Source: Dehalococcoides mccartyi
GTDB taxonomy: Bacteria > Chloroflexota > Dehalococcoidia > UBA2979
Assembly (NCBI GenBank): GCA_945865925.1
Contig: CAMBFG010000001.1
Coordinates: 62,001-126,000 of the forward strand
Direction of reading: 5' to 3'
DNA: 64,000 nt
Part shown: in pieces, positions 1-7,371 of the stretch
Layout of the letters: each line of letters opens with the position of its first letter
Position numbering within the stretch: the first letter of the stretch is position 1
The notes under the pieces: model-generated
What the model was told of the DNA's origin: nothing
Databases searched by the model: none
Seen by the model: the letters and a program-made list of their open reading frames with translations, nothing else
Program-made: the position numbers and the translations under genes

Positions 1-9
1 TCCTGTTCC

Positions 10-423
10 CTAGACCACGCGCCAGAACGGGATGGACACGGTCTCGGAGGCTTCTTCAAACTCGATCTTCACGGCCGCGCCGATCTTGATCGACTCGGGC
101 TTCGTGGCGTCCACGCCACGGAGGACGGTGAACATGCGGTCACCTTCCTTGAGGTCGATGTATGCGGTGACGAACGGGACGTCGTCCGCCCAGCCGCCGA
201 AGGCGCGGTGCTGTACCGCGAAGGTGTGGATCCAGCCTTCGCCGGAGGCCTCGAACCACTCGATCTGCCGCGAGTAGCAGTGGGGGCAGATCATCCGAGG
301 GTAGAAGTGGGCCTGGTTGCAGTTGGTGCAGCGCGGAAGCATGAGCTTGCCCGCCTTCGCACCGTCCCAGAAGGGCTGCGTCGTATACGGATCGGGATCC
401 GGGATCGGCTTGTTGTACGCCAA
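10..423 (-). CDS. DUF35 zinc-ribbon/OB-fold protein, copy 1
   Basis: A 137-aa protein of the DUF35 (acyl-CoA-associated zinc ribbon plus OB fold) family. The zinc ribbon is visible near residues 31-47 as CTNC, ten residues, then CPHC; the rest is the OB fold ending in PFWRVV. Family members are non-catalytic partners that bind acyl-CoA for thiolase-superfamily enzymes such as SCP-x thiolases and the steroid aldolase Ltp2. The start is TTG, chosen because an AGAGGAG Shine-Dalgarno lies six bases upstream and copy 2 has the same start and leader. The protein differs from copy 2 (1968-2381) at about five residues, for example Q/R just after the first Cys pair and T/A in VDA(T/A)KP. A strong hairpin separates it from the upstream thiolase, so it may be transcribed alone. 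What follows its stop lies outside the window. Confidence 0.85.
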   Translation of the reverse strand: MAYNKPIPDPDPYTTQPFWDGAKAGKLMLPRCTNCNQAHFYPRMICPHCYSRQIEWFEASGEGWIHTFAVQHRAFGGWADDVPFVTAYIDLKEGDRMFTVLRGVDATKPESIKIGAAVKIEFEEASETVSIPFWRVV

Positions 424-424
424 T

Positions 425-481
425 GTCCGCTCCTCTTTCTGTCGCTCGGGAGGCAGGACGCCTCCACCACTCGATGGACAG
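425..481 (-). promoter_or_regulatory. Conserved 57-nt leader with hairpin, copy 1
   Basis: This leader is identical in both DUF35 copies. Read on the minus strand it holds a 6-bp hairpin (GGAGGC, loop GTCCT, GCCTCC; 449-465) followed by the AGAGGAG Shine-Dalgarno and a TTG start. Perfect identity in non-coding DNA next to diverged coding DNA suggests a functional leader or local gene conversion. No known riboswitch class is recognised. Confidence 0.5.
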
Positions 482-683
482 TCACGTGGACCGGGCCGGC
501 GTAGCGCATCCGATGCCTGCCGCGCCGCGCACCAGGGTGCTCGGCTGACCTCAGATCGAGGGCGGTGGGTGCCGGGTTCGCGCGTTCGTCGCGACCGCGG
601 CGCACTCTACCGAGGTGCTGGCGAGGTGGTCAAACATCGTCGCGAATGTCGGCGTACGCCCGCGGAATCTGCTCGGGCAACGA

Positions 684-709
684 CGAGGGCGGCCCCATGG
701 CCGCCCTCG
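684..709 (-). terminator. Terminator-like hairpin after the thiolase
   Basis: A perfect 11-bp stem (CGAGGGCGGCC / GGCCGCCCTCG) with a 4-base loop lies 22 bases past the thiolase stop. There is no run of T on either side, so this is either an atypical terminator or a 3'-end stabiliser. Confidence 0.6.
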
Positions 710-730
710 CTGCTTGTCCGCGAGACGACC

Positions 731-1948
731 TTAGTCGTCGGCGACCAGCACCAGAGTGCCGGTCACGGAGAGCGAACCGCCCGTGCCGTTGACGATCGCC
801 GTCTTGGCGTTCGTCTGCTTGCCCGGAAGGCCGTGGACACCGTCCTCGGCCGTGCCGGACAACTGCCGGTACGCCTCGACGAGCAGCATCATGCCGTACA
901 TGCCGGAGTGGCTGAAGGACAGGCCACCACCGTTGGTGTTGACCGGGATGCCGGAGCCGCCCGGGCCAGCCTTGCCGCCCTCCCACAGCGAGGGACCCTC
1001 GCCGCGCTTCGCCAGGCCCAACATCTCCGCCGTGATGGCGGCAGTGATGGTGAACGAGTCGTAGATCATCGCCATTTCCATCTCGCGGGGACCCATGCCG
1101 GCCATCTTGTAGGCGGCCAGCGAGGACTCCGGAGCGGAGGTGCGGGTGAAGTCATCCATTTCCATCATGTTCTGATGGCTCATGCTCTCGGCCGCGCCGG
1201 CGATCCACACCGGCTTGGTCTTGAAGGAGCGGGCCCGCTCCGCGGAGGCGACGATGACGGCGCCACCGTGGTCGGTCACCAGACAGCAGTCGAGCAGGTG
1301 CAGCGGCCACGAGATCAGACGCGAGTTCTCGACGTCGTCAATCGTGATCTTGCCGCCGTACGGGTTCGTCTCTTTCGAGTGCATGACGGCGCGCGGGTTG
1401 AGCGTCGCCCAGTCGCGGGTCGTGACCGCGATCTGCGCGAAGTCCTTGTGCGACGTCCCGTAGTTGTGCATGTGCCGCGTCATCGCGTGCGAGTAGTTCG
1501 AGGGCGCGCCGGCTGCACCGTACGGGTCCGCGAACATGGAAGCCGGCTGCCACGGGTCGCTGCCGCCAGCGCCACGGTTACGGCCGCGGCCACGGTTCTT
1601 GCGGCCACCGGAGTAGCCCGACTCGCCGTGCGAGACGACAGCGATGTCGATGATGCCCGCGTTGATCGCGGCCATCGCGTGGTGGACGTGCATCTGGAAC
1701 GAGCAGCCGCCGACACCCGTGGTGTCGATGTACTTCGGGTGGAGCCCGAGGTACTCAGCGATGTTCGTGGAGTAGCCGACCGAGAAGATGCCTTCGATCT
1801 CAGACGGGCTGATGCCGACCTGAGCACAGACGTTGGAGATCGCCTGGATGTGGAGGATCTGGTCGGTCGTGCCCTCTTCGATGTAGCCGATCTGGTCAGA
1901 TTCGGCCGCACCGACGATGGCAGCGGACATGGAGGGGTTGCTGGGCAT
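731..1948 (-). CDS. Thiolase superfamily protein (SCP-x / Ltp2-like)
   Basis: A 405-aa thiolase-fold protein acting on acyl-CoA substrates. The active-site-like Cys is in VGGCSF near residue 82, a His lies in the FSHSG segment near the C-terminus, and the final NGTGG loop lacks the second catalytic Cys of biosynthetic and degradative thiolases. That pattern fits the thiolase-like group that works with a DUF35 partner (SCP-x thiolases, Ltp2-type retro-aldolases of sterol side chains). The ATG start has an AAGGAG Shine-Dalgarno eight bases upstream. It lies 19 bases downstream of DUF35 copy 2, so the two are probably one operon and one complex. Whether it is a thiolase or an aldolase cannot be decided from the sequence. 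Confidence 0.85.
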   Translation of the reverse strand: MPSNPSMSAAIVGAAESDQIGYIEEGTTDQILHIQAISNVCAQVGISPSEIEGIFSVGYSTNIAEYLGLHPKYIDTTGVGGCSFQMHVHHAMAAINAGIIDIAVVSHGESGYSGGRKNRGRGRNRGAGGSDPWQPASMFADPYGAAGAPSNYSHAMTRHMHNYGTSHKDFAQIAVTTRDWATLNPRAVMHSKETNPYGGKITIDDVENSRLISWPLHLLDCCLVTDHGGAVIVASAERARSFKTKPVWIAGAAESMSHQNMMEMDDFTRTSAPESSLAAYKMAGMGPREMEMAMIYDSFTITAAITAEMLGLAKRGEGPSLWEGGKAGPGGSGIPVNTNGGGLSFSHSGMYGMMLLVEAYRQLSGTAEDGVHGLPGKQTNAKTAIVNGTGGSLSVTGTLVLVADD

Positions 1949-1965
1949 TGTTGTTGCTCTCCTTG

Positions 1966-2439
1966 CCCTAGACCACGCGCCAGAACGGGATGGACACCGT
2001 CTCGCTGGCTTCTTCGAATTCGATCTTCACCGATGCCCCGACCTTGATGGTCTCGGGCTTCGCGGCGTCGACCCCACGCAGGACGGTGAACATACGGTCA
2101 CCTTCCTTGAGGTCGATGTAGGCGGTGACGAACGGGACGTCGTCTGCCCAGCCGCCGAAGGCGCGGTGCTGCACGGCGAACGTGTGGATCCAGCCCTCAC
2201 CAGAGGCCTCGAACCACTCGATCTGTCGTGAATAGCAGTGCGGGCAGATCATCCGAGGGTAGAAATGCGCGCGGTTGCAGTTGGTGCAGCGGGGGAGCAT
2301 GAGCTTCCCAGCCTTCGCACCGTCCCAGAATGGCTGGGTGGTATACGGATCCGGATCCGGGATCGGCTTGTTGTAGGCCAACGTCCGCTCCTCTTTCTGT
2401 CGCTCGGGAGGCAGGACGCCTCCACCACTCGATGGACAG
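1966..2439 (-). repeat. Direct repeat unit B (DUF35 gene plus leader)
   Basis: Partner of the repeat at 8-481. The 57 bases 2383-2439, including the leader hairpin at 2407-2423, are identical to 425-481; the coding part has diverged modestly. Confidence 0.9.
1968..2381 (-). CDS. DUF35 zinc-ribbon/OB-fold protein, copy 2
   Basis: A 137-aa DUF35 protein with the same zinc ribbon (CTNC...CPHC) and OB fold as copy 1. Given its 19-base distance, it is the likely immediate partner of the downstream thiolase. The start is TTG (2379-2381) behind an AGAGGAG Shine-Dalgarno. An in-frame extension upstream to about 2492 is open, but it runs through the conserved leader and has no family resemblance, so I reject it. 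Five residues differ from copy 1, all conservative or surface-like. Confidence 0.85.
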   Translation of the reverse strand: MAYNKPIPDPDPYTTQPFWDGAKAGKLMLPRCTNCNRAHFYPRMICPHCYSRQIEWFEASGEGWIHTFAVQHRAFGGWADDVPFVTAYIDLKEGDRMFTVLRGVDAAKPETIKVGASVKIEFEEASETVSIPFWRVV

Positions 2440-2646
2440 CGGTGGCCCCGGCGAGGGCCTCCGTGGAAGCGACGTAGCGAGGCGTGCCGCACTGAGGAGA
2501 CAGTGGAGCGGTGGCGCCCGCCGCGACCGCGCGCACTCTAGCCGCGGCGTCGCCGAGGGGTCAACAACAAGTGTGAATCCGGTCAGCGAGGGATATCGCG
2601 CCCGCAACCAGATTCGGGCGGTGGGGCCGGGGAATCCGAGGTTTCA

Positions 2647-2675
2647 TTGCACCCCATATGGGAGGGTGTTACGTT
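2647..2675 (+). promoter_or_regulatory. Probable nuo operon promoter with palindromic spacer
   Basis: TTGCAC (-35), 17 bases, TACGTT (-10). The spacer begins with the perfect palindrome CCCATATGGG (2653-2662), a candidate operator. The predicted transcript start is near 2682, giving a leader of about 90 bases. Confidence 0.55.
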
Positions 2676-2718
2676 CCGCGCGGCCTCGGTCAGACTCTCT
2701 GGCGGGCGCGTTGGGCGG

Positions 2719-2756
2719 CGTCAGGGCCTGCCGCGAGAAGCGCGGCGCACCTGACG
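2719..2756 (+). promoter_or_regulatory. Long hairpin in the nuoA leader
   Basis: CGTCAGG pairs with CCTGACG, and inside it GCCGCG pairs with CGCGGC around an AGAAG loop. The structure ends six bases before the AAAGGA Shine-Dalgarno of nuoA, so it could affect translation or mRNA stability. Confidence 0.45.
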
Positions 2757-2774
2757 GCCTCGAAAGGACGCCGC

Positions 2775-3149
2775 GTGATCCCGGAGCAATTCGGTCGCGT
2801 CGCGGTTCTCCTGATGTTTGCGATCGGATTTCCGGCGCTCCCCCTTGCCATCTCCTTCCTCTTCGGCCTGCTGAAGATTCGCCCCAGCCACCCCGACCCC
2901 ATCAAGAACGCCACCTACGAATGCGGCGTGGAGGCGGAAGGCTCGTCCTGGGGCCAGTTCAACGCCCGCTACTACCTGTTCGCCCTCGGCTTCGTCATCT
3001 TCGATGTCGAGGTGATCTTCCTGTACCCGTGGGCCGTGAACCACGCGCAGATGCCGCTGGACACGCTCCTGAAGGCGGCGCTGTTCATGGGCATCCTCGT
3101 GTTCGGGTTGGCCTACGCCTGGCGCAAGCGCGCTCTGGAGTGGCGCTGA
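2775..3149 (+). CDS. nuoA: NADH-quinone oxidoreductase subunit A
   Basis: A 124-aa small membrane subunit of respiratory complex I, part of the quinone-site interface. Three hydrophobic helices are visible (residues about 8-28, 63-85, 92-112), together with the conserved TYECGVE loop and the acidic FDVEVIF segment. I start it at GTG 2775, six bases after AAAGGA; the longer open frame from 2658 lacks a ribosome-binding site and has no NuoA-like sequence. It is the first gene of the nuo operon and its stop overlaps the nuoC start by one base, leaving no room for nuoB. Confidence 0.93.
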   Translation: MIPEQFGRVAVLLMFAIGFPALPLAISFLFGLLKIRPSHPDPIKNATYECGVEAEGSSWGQFNARYYLFALGFVIFDVEVIFLYPWAVNHAQMPLDTLLKAALFMGILVFGLAYAWRKRALEWR

Positions 3150-3757
3150 TGCCCGCCGGCCCGAACCAACTGCTCGGACACCGAGTCGCGGACGCCATCG
3201 AGGCGGCCCTGCGGGGCGCCGTCACCGGCCGCCACGTCGAGTGGGTGGAAGTGCGCTCGGACCGCGTCCGGGACGTCCTGCATTTCCTCCACGACTCCGA
3301 GGCGTTCGACGCCGCCCAGCTCTCCAACCTCACGAGCGTCGACCGCCACACCCACTTCGAGGTCGTCTACCACCTCCAGTCGCTCGACCTGAACCACCAG
3401 ATCGTGGTGAAGGCCATCGTCGAGGACCACGAGAACCCGCTGCTGCCGAGCGCGTATCCCGTCTACAAGGGTGCGCTGCTCCAGGAGCGCGAGGTCTACG
3501 ACCTCATGGGCATCCGTTTCGAGGGGCACCCCGACCTGCGTCGGTTGTTCCTGTGGGAGGGTTATCCGGCCTACCCGCTGCGGAAGGACTTCCTCAGCCT
3601 CGGCCAGATCACGGGCAAGGACGTGAACCCCGGCCTCGTGCGGTTCCCGTTCGAGGACACCGAGGATCCCGACCGCATGCTGAACGCCGGGAACATCGTC
3701 ACGGGCGAGCGCGAAGCGGCGGCGGGCAATGCCGGCCAGGCGCAGGCAGGGCACTAA
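3149..3757 (+). CDS. nuoC: NADH-quinone oxidoreductase subunit C
   Basis: A 202-aa 30-kDa-type subunit of the complex I peripheral arm. It shows the family signature REVYDLMGIRFEGHPDLRR near residues 113-131 and the RKDF segment shortly after. It is a separate gene, not a NuoCD fusion. The start overlaps the nuoA stop (TGATG). The last 20 or so residues are low-complexity Ala/Gly/Gln. In the usual order nuoB would sit between nuoA and nuoC, and it is cleanly absent here. Confidence 0.93.
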   Translation: MPAGPNQLLGHRVADAIEAALRGAVTGRHVEWVEVRSDRVRDVLHFLHDSEAFDAAQLSNLTSVDRHTHFEVVYHLQSLDLNHQIVVKAIVEDHENPLLPSAYPVYKGALLQEREVYDLMGIRFEGHPDLRRLFLWEGYPAYPLRKDFLSLGQITGKDVNPGLVRFPFEDTEDPDRMLNAGNIVTGEREAAAGNAGQAQAGH

Positions 3758-3758
3758 C

Positions 3759-4862
3759 GTGAACTCCACCGTCGAACCGTACGTCCTCAACATCGGGCCG
3801 CAGCACCCCTCCACCCACGGCGTGTTCCGCGTCCGCGTGGTGATGGACGGCGAGGTCATCCGCGACCTCGACATGATCGTGGGGTACCTCCATCGCTCGA
3901 TGGAGAAGCTCGCCGAAGAGCGCACCTACACCCAGAACATTCCGTTCACCGACCGCGCCGACTACCTGGCGGCCATGTCGGGCAACCTCGGCCTGGCGCT
4001 CGGCATCGAGCGGCTCGCGGGCGTGGAGGTGCCGGAGCGGGCGTCTTACCTGCGCGTGATCTTCGCGGAACTCCAGCGCATCGCCAGCCACGCGATGGCG
4101 AACGGCACGCTGGTATCGGACGCCGGCGCGTGGCAGACGCCGCTGCTGTACATGTTCCGTGAGCGCGAGAAGATCCTCGACCTGTTCGAGATGACCTGCG
4201 GCGCCCGTCTGACGACGAACTACATGCGCGCGGGTGGTGTCTCCTTCGAACCGCCGCCCGAGTTCTGGCCGGCGCTGAAGGAACTCGTCGCCGAACTGCC
4301 GGGCCGCATCGACGAGTACATGGAATTGCTCGCCGACAACGAGATCTTCCTCGGCCGTACGCGCGGCATCGGCGTCATCACGCCCGAGGACGCGATCAAC
4401 GGTTCGCTCGTCGGCCCGGCGCTGCGCGGCTCGGGTGTCCCGTGGGACCTCCGCAAGGCGGAGCCGTACTGCGTCTACGACCGCTTCGACTTCGATGTCC
4501 CGGTGGGCATCCGAGGTGACGTCTACGACCGCTTCATGTGCCGCATGATGGAGACGCGTGAGTCCGTGCGCATCCTGCAGCAGGCGATCGCCCAGATCCC
4601 GGCAGGCCCCCACAAGAACGATATCCCGCTTGCACTTCGTCCCCCTGTGGGTGAGGTCTACAGCCGTGTCGAGGGCCCTCGAGGTGAGGTGGGCTTCTAT
4701 CTCGTGTCCGATGGTGGGCCCGCGCCGTACCGCTTCCACCTGCGCGCGCCGTCGCTCATCAACCTCTCGCTCCTGCGCGAACTCGCGCGCGGAGCCTCGC
4801 TGCCGGACGCCGTGGTCACCCTCGGCTCGATCGACATCGTGGTCGGGGAGATCGACCGATGA
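3759..4862 (+). CDS. nuoD: NADH-quinone oxidoreductase subunit D
   Basis: A 367-aa 49-kDa-type subunit that forms the quinone-binding pocket with NuoB. The conserved IGPQHPSTHG loop (quinone-site His) lies near residue 12 and the YLHR(S)MEK segment follows. The GTG start at 3759 is one base after the nuoC stop and is preceded by GCAGGG; it gives the normal N-terminus, whereas the open frame from 3729 overlaps nuoC. Its last codon overlaps nuoH by four bases. NuoD needs NuoB and NuoI for a working electron path, and neither is encoded nearby. Confidence 0.94.
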   Translation: MNSTVEPYVLNIGPQHPSTHGVFRVRVVMDGEVIRDLDMIVGYLHRSMEKLAEERTYTQNIPFTDRADYLAAMSGNLGLALGIERLAGVEVPERASYLRVIFAELQRIASHAMANGTLVSDAGAWQTPLLYMFREREKILDLFEMTCGARLTTNYMRAGGVSFEPPPEFWPALKELVAELPGRIDEYMELLADNEIFLGRTRGIGVITPEDAINGSLVGPALRGSGVPWDLRKAEPYCVYDRFDFDVPVGIRGDVYDRFMCRMMETRESVRILQQAIAQIPAGPHKNDIPLALRPPVGEVYSRVEGPRGEVGFYLVSDGGPAPYRFHLRAPSLINLSLLRELARGASLPDAVVTLGSIDIVVGEIDR

Positions 4863-6280
4863 GCGAGCAGCCGATGCGTCCCGCGACGCCGATGCTCCAG
4901 CAGATTGCGGAGCACCACTCGCTGCTGCAGCGCTTCATGGGCGTCAGCAAGGAGTGGAAGGGCTTCGTCTTCCTGCTGCTCGCGGGCTTCGGCCTCGCGA
5001 ACCTCGCGATCGCGTACGTGGTCGTCGATGGCCGCCTCGACGGGCACTGGTACGACATCCGCGACCTCGGGAACGCCGTGGCGGGCCTTCGAGGCTGGAT
5101 GCAGGACGAGGGCTTCCACCCAGCCGTCCCGTACGTCACCACGGCGCTGCTGGGCGCCCTCGGCATTCTGTCGGTCGTGGGTGGCTGGCTGCTGATCGGG
5201 TCGTGGGTGGAGCGGCGCGTCCTCGCGAAGTTCCAGATCCGCCAGGGCCCGAACCGCACCGGCCCGTTTGGCCTCCTGCAGCCGATCGCGGACGCCGTGA
5301 AGTTGATGCAGAAGGAAGTGGTGATCCCGCGCGCCGCGGACCACTTCCTCTACTACGCGCCCCCGGTGATCATCTTCATCCCGGCACTCCTCGGCTGGGG
5401 CCCCGTGCCCTGGGCCGAACGGATGTCATTCCTCGACCTGAACGTGGGCGTCCTCTACACCATCGCCATCTCGTCGCTGGGCGTCCTCGGCGTGTTCCTC
5501 GCAGGCTGGTCGTCGAACAACCACTACTCCCTGCTAGGCGCCATGCGCACGGTGGCGATGATGGTGTCCTACGAGATCCCGATCTCGATCGCGCTGTTGG
5601 CGGTGGTGCTCCTGACCGGCTCGATGCAGCTGTCGACCATCGTCGCGTGGCAGGCGAACTACAACGCCTGGCTCATCCTGCTGCTCCCGTTCGCCGCCTT
5701 CACGTTCCTCTTCGCTAGCACCGCGGAGATCAACCGCACCCCGAACGACATCGGCGAAGCAGAGTCCGAGATCGTCGCGGGGTTCTACACGGAGTACTCC
5801 GGCATGAAGGCCGGCCTCTTCATGGGCGTCGAGCTCGGCAACGCGATCCTCGTCGGCGCGATGATGTCCACCTTCTTCCTTGGCGGGTACACGCTGTTCG
5901 GCCTGGAGACGTGGATCCCCGGCTACCTCATCCTCACCACGAAGATCGGGCTCGTGTACTTCCTCTTCGTGTGGTTGCGGGGCACGCTGCCGCGTTTCCG
6001 CCTCGACCAGCTGATGGGCTACGCGTGGAAGTTCCTGATCCCGCTGTCCATCGCGCAGGTGATGCTCGTCGCGATCGAAGCCTCGATCTTCGCGCGCTGG
6101 GATGTGCCGGCAATCTTCCCGCTCGTCGCGTTCGCACTGGTGAACCTCGGCCTGACGGTGGAGATGGTGCGCCGGTGGGCGCGCGCCCTCGGCTACGCAC
6201 CTGAGATCATGGCGCAGCAGCCGGTGATGGCGACGACGATCGGTGGCCTGAAGGCCGCGCAGAAGATGCGAGGGGGCTAG
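4859..6280 (+). CDS. nuoH: NADH-quinone oxidoreductase subunit H, N-terminally extended
   Basis: The membrane subunit linking the quinone site to the proton-pumping arm. The typical WVERRVLAKFQIRQGPNR and ADAVKLMQKE segments are present, and the acidic IAEAESEIVAG-like loop reads NDIGEAESEIV. At 473 aa it is longer than the usual 330-430. About 95 extra residues precede the canonical first helix and include an additional hydrophobic segment (about residues 36-57) and a soluble stretch. It overlaps nuoD by ATGA. The nuoJ start follows the stop directly, where nuoI would normally lie. Confidence 0.93.
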   Translation: MSEQPMRPATPMLQQIAEHHSLLQRFMGVSKEWKGFVFLLLAGFGLANLAIAYVVVDGRLDGHWYDIRDLGNAVAGLRGWMQDEGFHPAVPYVTTALLGALGILSVVGGWLLIGSWVERRVLAKFQIRQGPNRTGPFGLLQPIADAVKLMQKEVVIPRAADHFLYYAPPVIIFIPALLGWGPVPWAERMSFLDLNVGVLYTIAISSLGVLGVFLAGWSSNNHYSLLGAMRTVAMMVSYEIPISIALLAVVLLTGSMQLSTIVAWQANYNAWLILLLPFAAFTFLFASTAEINRTPNDIGEAESEIVAGFYTEYSGMKAGLFMGVELGNAILVGAMMSTFFLGGYTLFGLETWIPGYLILTTKIGLVYFLFVWLRGTLPRFRLDQLMGYAWKFLIPLSIAQVMLVAIEASIFARWDVPAIFPLVAFALVNLGLTVEMVRRWARALGYAPEIMAQQPVMATTIGGLKAAQKMRGG

Positions 6281-6808
6281 GTGGAGTCTCCCGGCATCAT
6301 CCTTGCGTTCTTCGCACTCTCGGGGCTCACCGCGACCTCGGCGTTGCTCGTGCTCGTGGCGCGCAACCTGATGCACGCACTGGTGTTCCTCGTCGTCTCA
6401 TTCCTGGGGATGGCGGGGCTCTTCCTAACGTTGAGCGCGGACTTCATCGCGGTCGCGCAGATCTTGATCTACGCCGGGTCGATCTCGGTGCTGATGGTGT
6501 TCGCCGTGATGCTGACGCCACTCGCTTCGCGTAATAACGGCTCGACGCTGTACGTCATCCCAGCGCTGCTCGCCGCCGGCGGCCTCTCGAACATCATCGG
6601 CTTCATCGCTATCGACACCGACTGGGACGAACGGAAGGGCGAGGTACTCGCACAGAGCGACTTCACCACGACGGTTGCCGGCATCGGCGACCTGTTGCTC
6701 GGCAAGTACATCCTCGCTTTCGAGGTCGCGTCCGTGCTGCTGCTGTTCGCGCTCCTCGGCGCCATCGTGCTCGTGCAGGAGCGCCGTCGAGCAGGGGAGG
6801 AGGCGTAA
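6281..6808 (+). CDS. nuoJ: NADH-quinone oxidoreductase subunit J
   Basis: A 175-aa hydrophobic subunit with about five transmembrane helices. The conserved stretch AQILIYAGSISVLMVFAVML lies in the third helix (about residues 58-77). The GTG start directly follows the nuoH stop with no intergenic base, and the TAA stop overlaps the nuoK ATG. It acts in the membrane arm and is part of the redox-coupled conformational switch in complex I. Confidence 0.92.
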   Translation: MESPGIILAFFALSGLTATSALLVLVARNLMHALVFLVVSFLGMAGLFLTLSADFIAVAQILIYAGSISVLMVFAVMLTPLASRNNGSTLYVIPALLAAGGLSNIIGFIAIDTDWDERKGEVLAQSDFTTTVAGIGDLLLGKYILAFEVASVLLLFALLGAIVLVQERRRAGEEA

Positions 6809-7164
6809 TGCCACCGATCCCGGCGATCCAGGACCTGAGCATCACGCTGGCCCACTACCTCGGGCTGGCCGGGACGATCTTCGCCATCGGCACGGTGATC
6901 GCGCTCTCGAAGCGCAACGCCGTCGCCGTGCTCATGGGCATCGAGTTGATGCTGAACGCAGTGAACCTCACCGTCCTCGCATTCTCGCGCTTTGGCGCCG
7001 GCTTCGACCGGACCGGAAGCGCACCGCTCGACGGCCACGTCTTCGTGGTATTCGTGCTCACGGTCGCGGCAGCCGAGGCGGCCGTGGCGCTGGCGATGGC
7101 GGTGTTGGTCTACCGCCGTCGCGAAACGATCGACCTCGATCGCGTCAACCTGATGCGCTGGTAG
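6808..7164 (+). CDS. nuoK: NADH-quinone oxidoreductase subunit K
   Basis: A 118-aa three-helix membrane subunit (Mrp antiporter C-like). The helix with GIELMLNAVNL carries the conserved glutamate of the proton path, and AAAEAAVALAMAVLVY carries the second conserved glutamate. It is slightly longer than E. coli NuoK (100 aa). Its start overlaps the nuoJ stop. Confidence 0.94.
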   Translation: MPPIPAIQDLSITLAHYLGLAGTIFAIGTVIALSKRNAVAVLMGIELMLNAVNLTVLAFSRFGAGFDRTGSAPLDGHVFVVFVLTVAAAEAAVALAMAVLVYRRRETIDLDRVNLMRW

Positions 7165-7182
7165 CGGGCAAGGGCGACGCAT

Positions 7183-7371
7183 ATGTGGGTGAAGTTTATG
7201 GATGTGGCGGACGGCTATGCCGCGCTCATGTGGCGGGAAGTCTTCAACCAGGAGGCGCTGTCCGTGCGCATCGTCCCGCCAGTCGAAGTGGGTGGCATGA
7301 AGGACCCGAGGGAGATCTGGGTGCCGGACGGCAAGACGCACGTGGCACGTGAGGTACTGAACAAAATCTAA
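7183..7371 (+). CDS. Small protein inside the nuo operon, unknown function
   Basis: A 62-aa soluble-looking protein between nuoK and nuoL. It has no cysteine, no transmembrane helix and no similarity that I recognise. The N-terminal half is aromatic and amphipathic (MWVKFMDVADGY...LMWREVF), the middle reads VRIVPPVEVGG, and the C-terminal half is charged. It is probably real: AAGGGCG lies a normal distance before its ATG, it fills the gap between two nuo genes, and its TAA overlaps the nuoL ATG like the other couplings in this operon. It cannot replace NuoI, which needs eight cysteines. It may be an accessory or assembly subunit. Confidence 0.65.
   Translation: MWVKFMDVADGYAALMWREVFNQEALSVRIVPPVEVGGMKDPREIWVPDGKTHVAREVLNKI

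Larger units (their letters stand above)
8..481 (-). repeat. Direct repeat unit A (DUF35 gene plus leader)
   Basis: The unit spans the DUF35 copy 1 stop, coding region and leader. It matches 1966-2439 at a constant offset of 1958 bases without gaps. By eye the coding part has scattered substitutions, mostly synonymous, whereas 425-481 is identical to 2383-2439. Beyond 481 the two sequences diverge abruptly. Confidence 0.9.
424..730. other. Intergenic region between thiolase and DUF35 copy 1
   Basis: This 307-base stretch holds the conserved DUF35 leader (425-481) and a terminator-like hairpin (684-709). I see no credible gene or clear promoter in 482-683; open frames there are antisense or out-of-frame shadows. 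Confidence 0.6.
2382..2774. other. Divergent intergenic region, DUF35/thiolase versus nuo
   Basis: This 393-base stretch holds the DUF35 copy 2 leader (minus), a nuo promoter with a palindromic spacer (2647-2675, plus) and a long hairpin (2719-2756) in the nuoA leader. No gene is visible; a short in-frame extension upstream of nuoA has no Shine-Dalgarno. Confidence 0.6.

Noticed and set aside
317-2047. 576-codon plus-strand frame across the thiolase
   Set aside because: Antisense to a well-conserved thiolase and to a DUF35 gene; low-complexity composition.
1-2442. Composite transposon or insertion sequence bounded by the 0.47-kb repeats
   Set aside because: The repeats are coding DUF35 genes without terminal inverted repeats, target duplications or a transposase.
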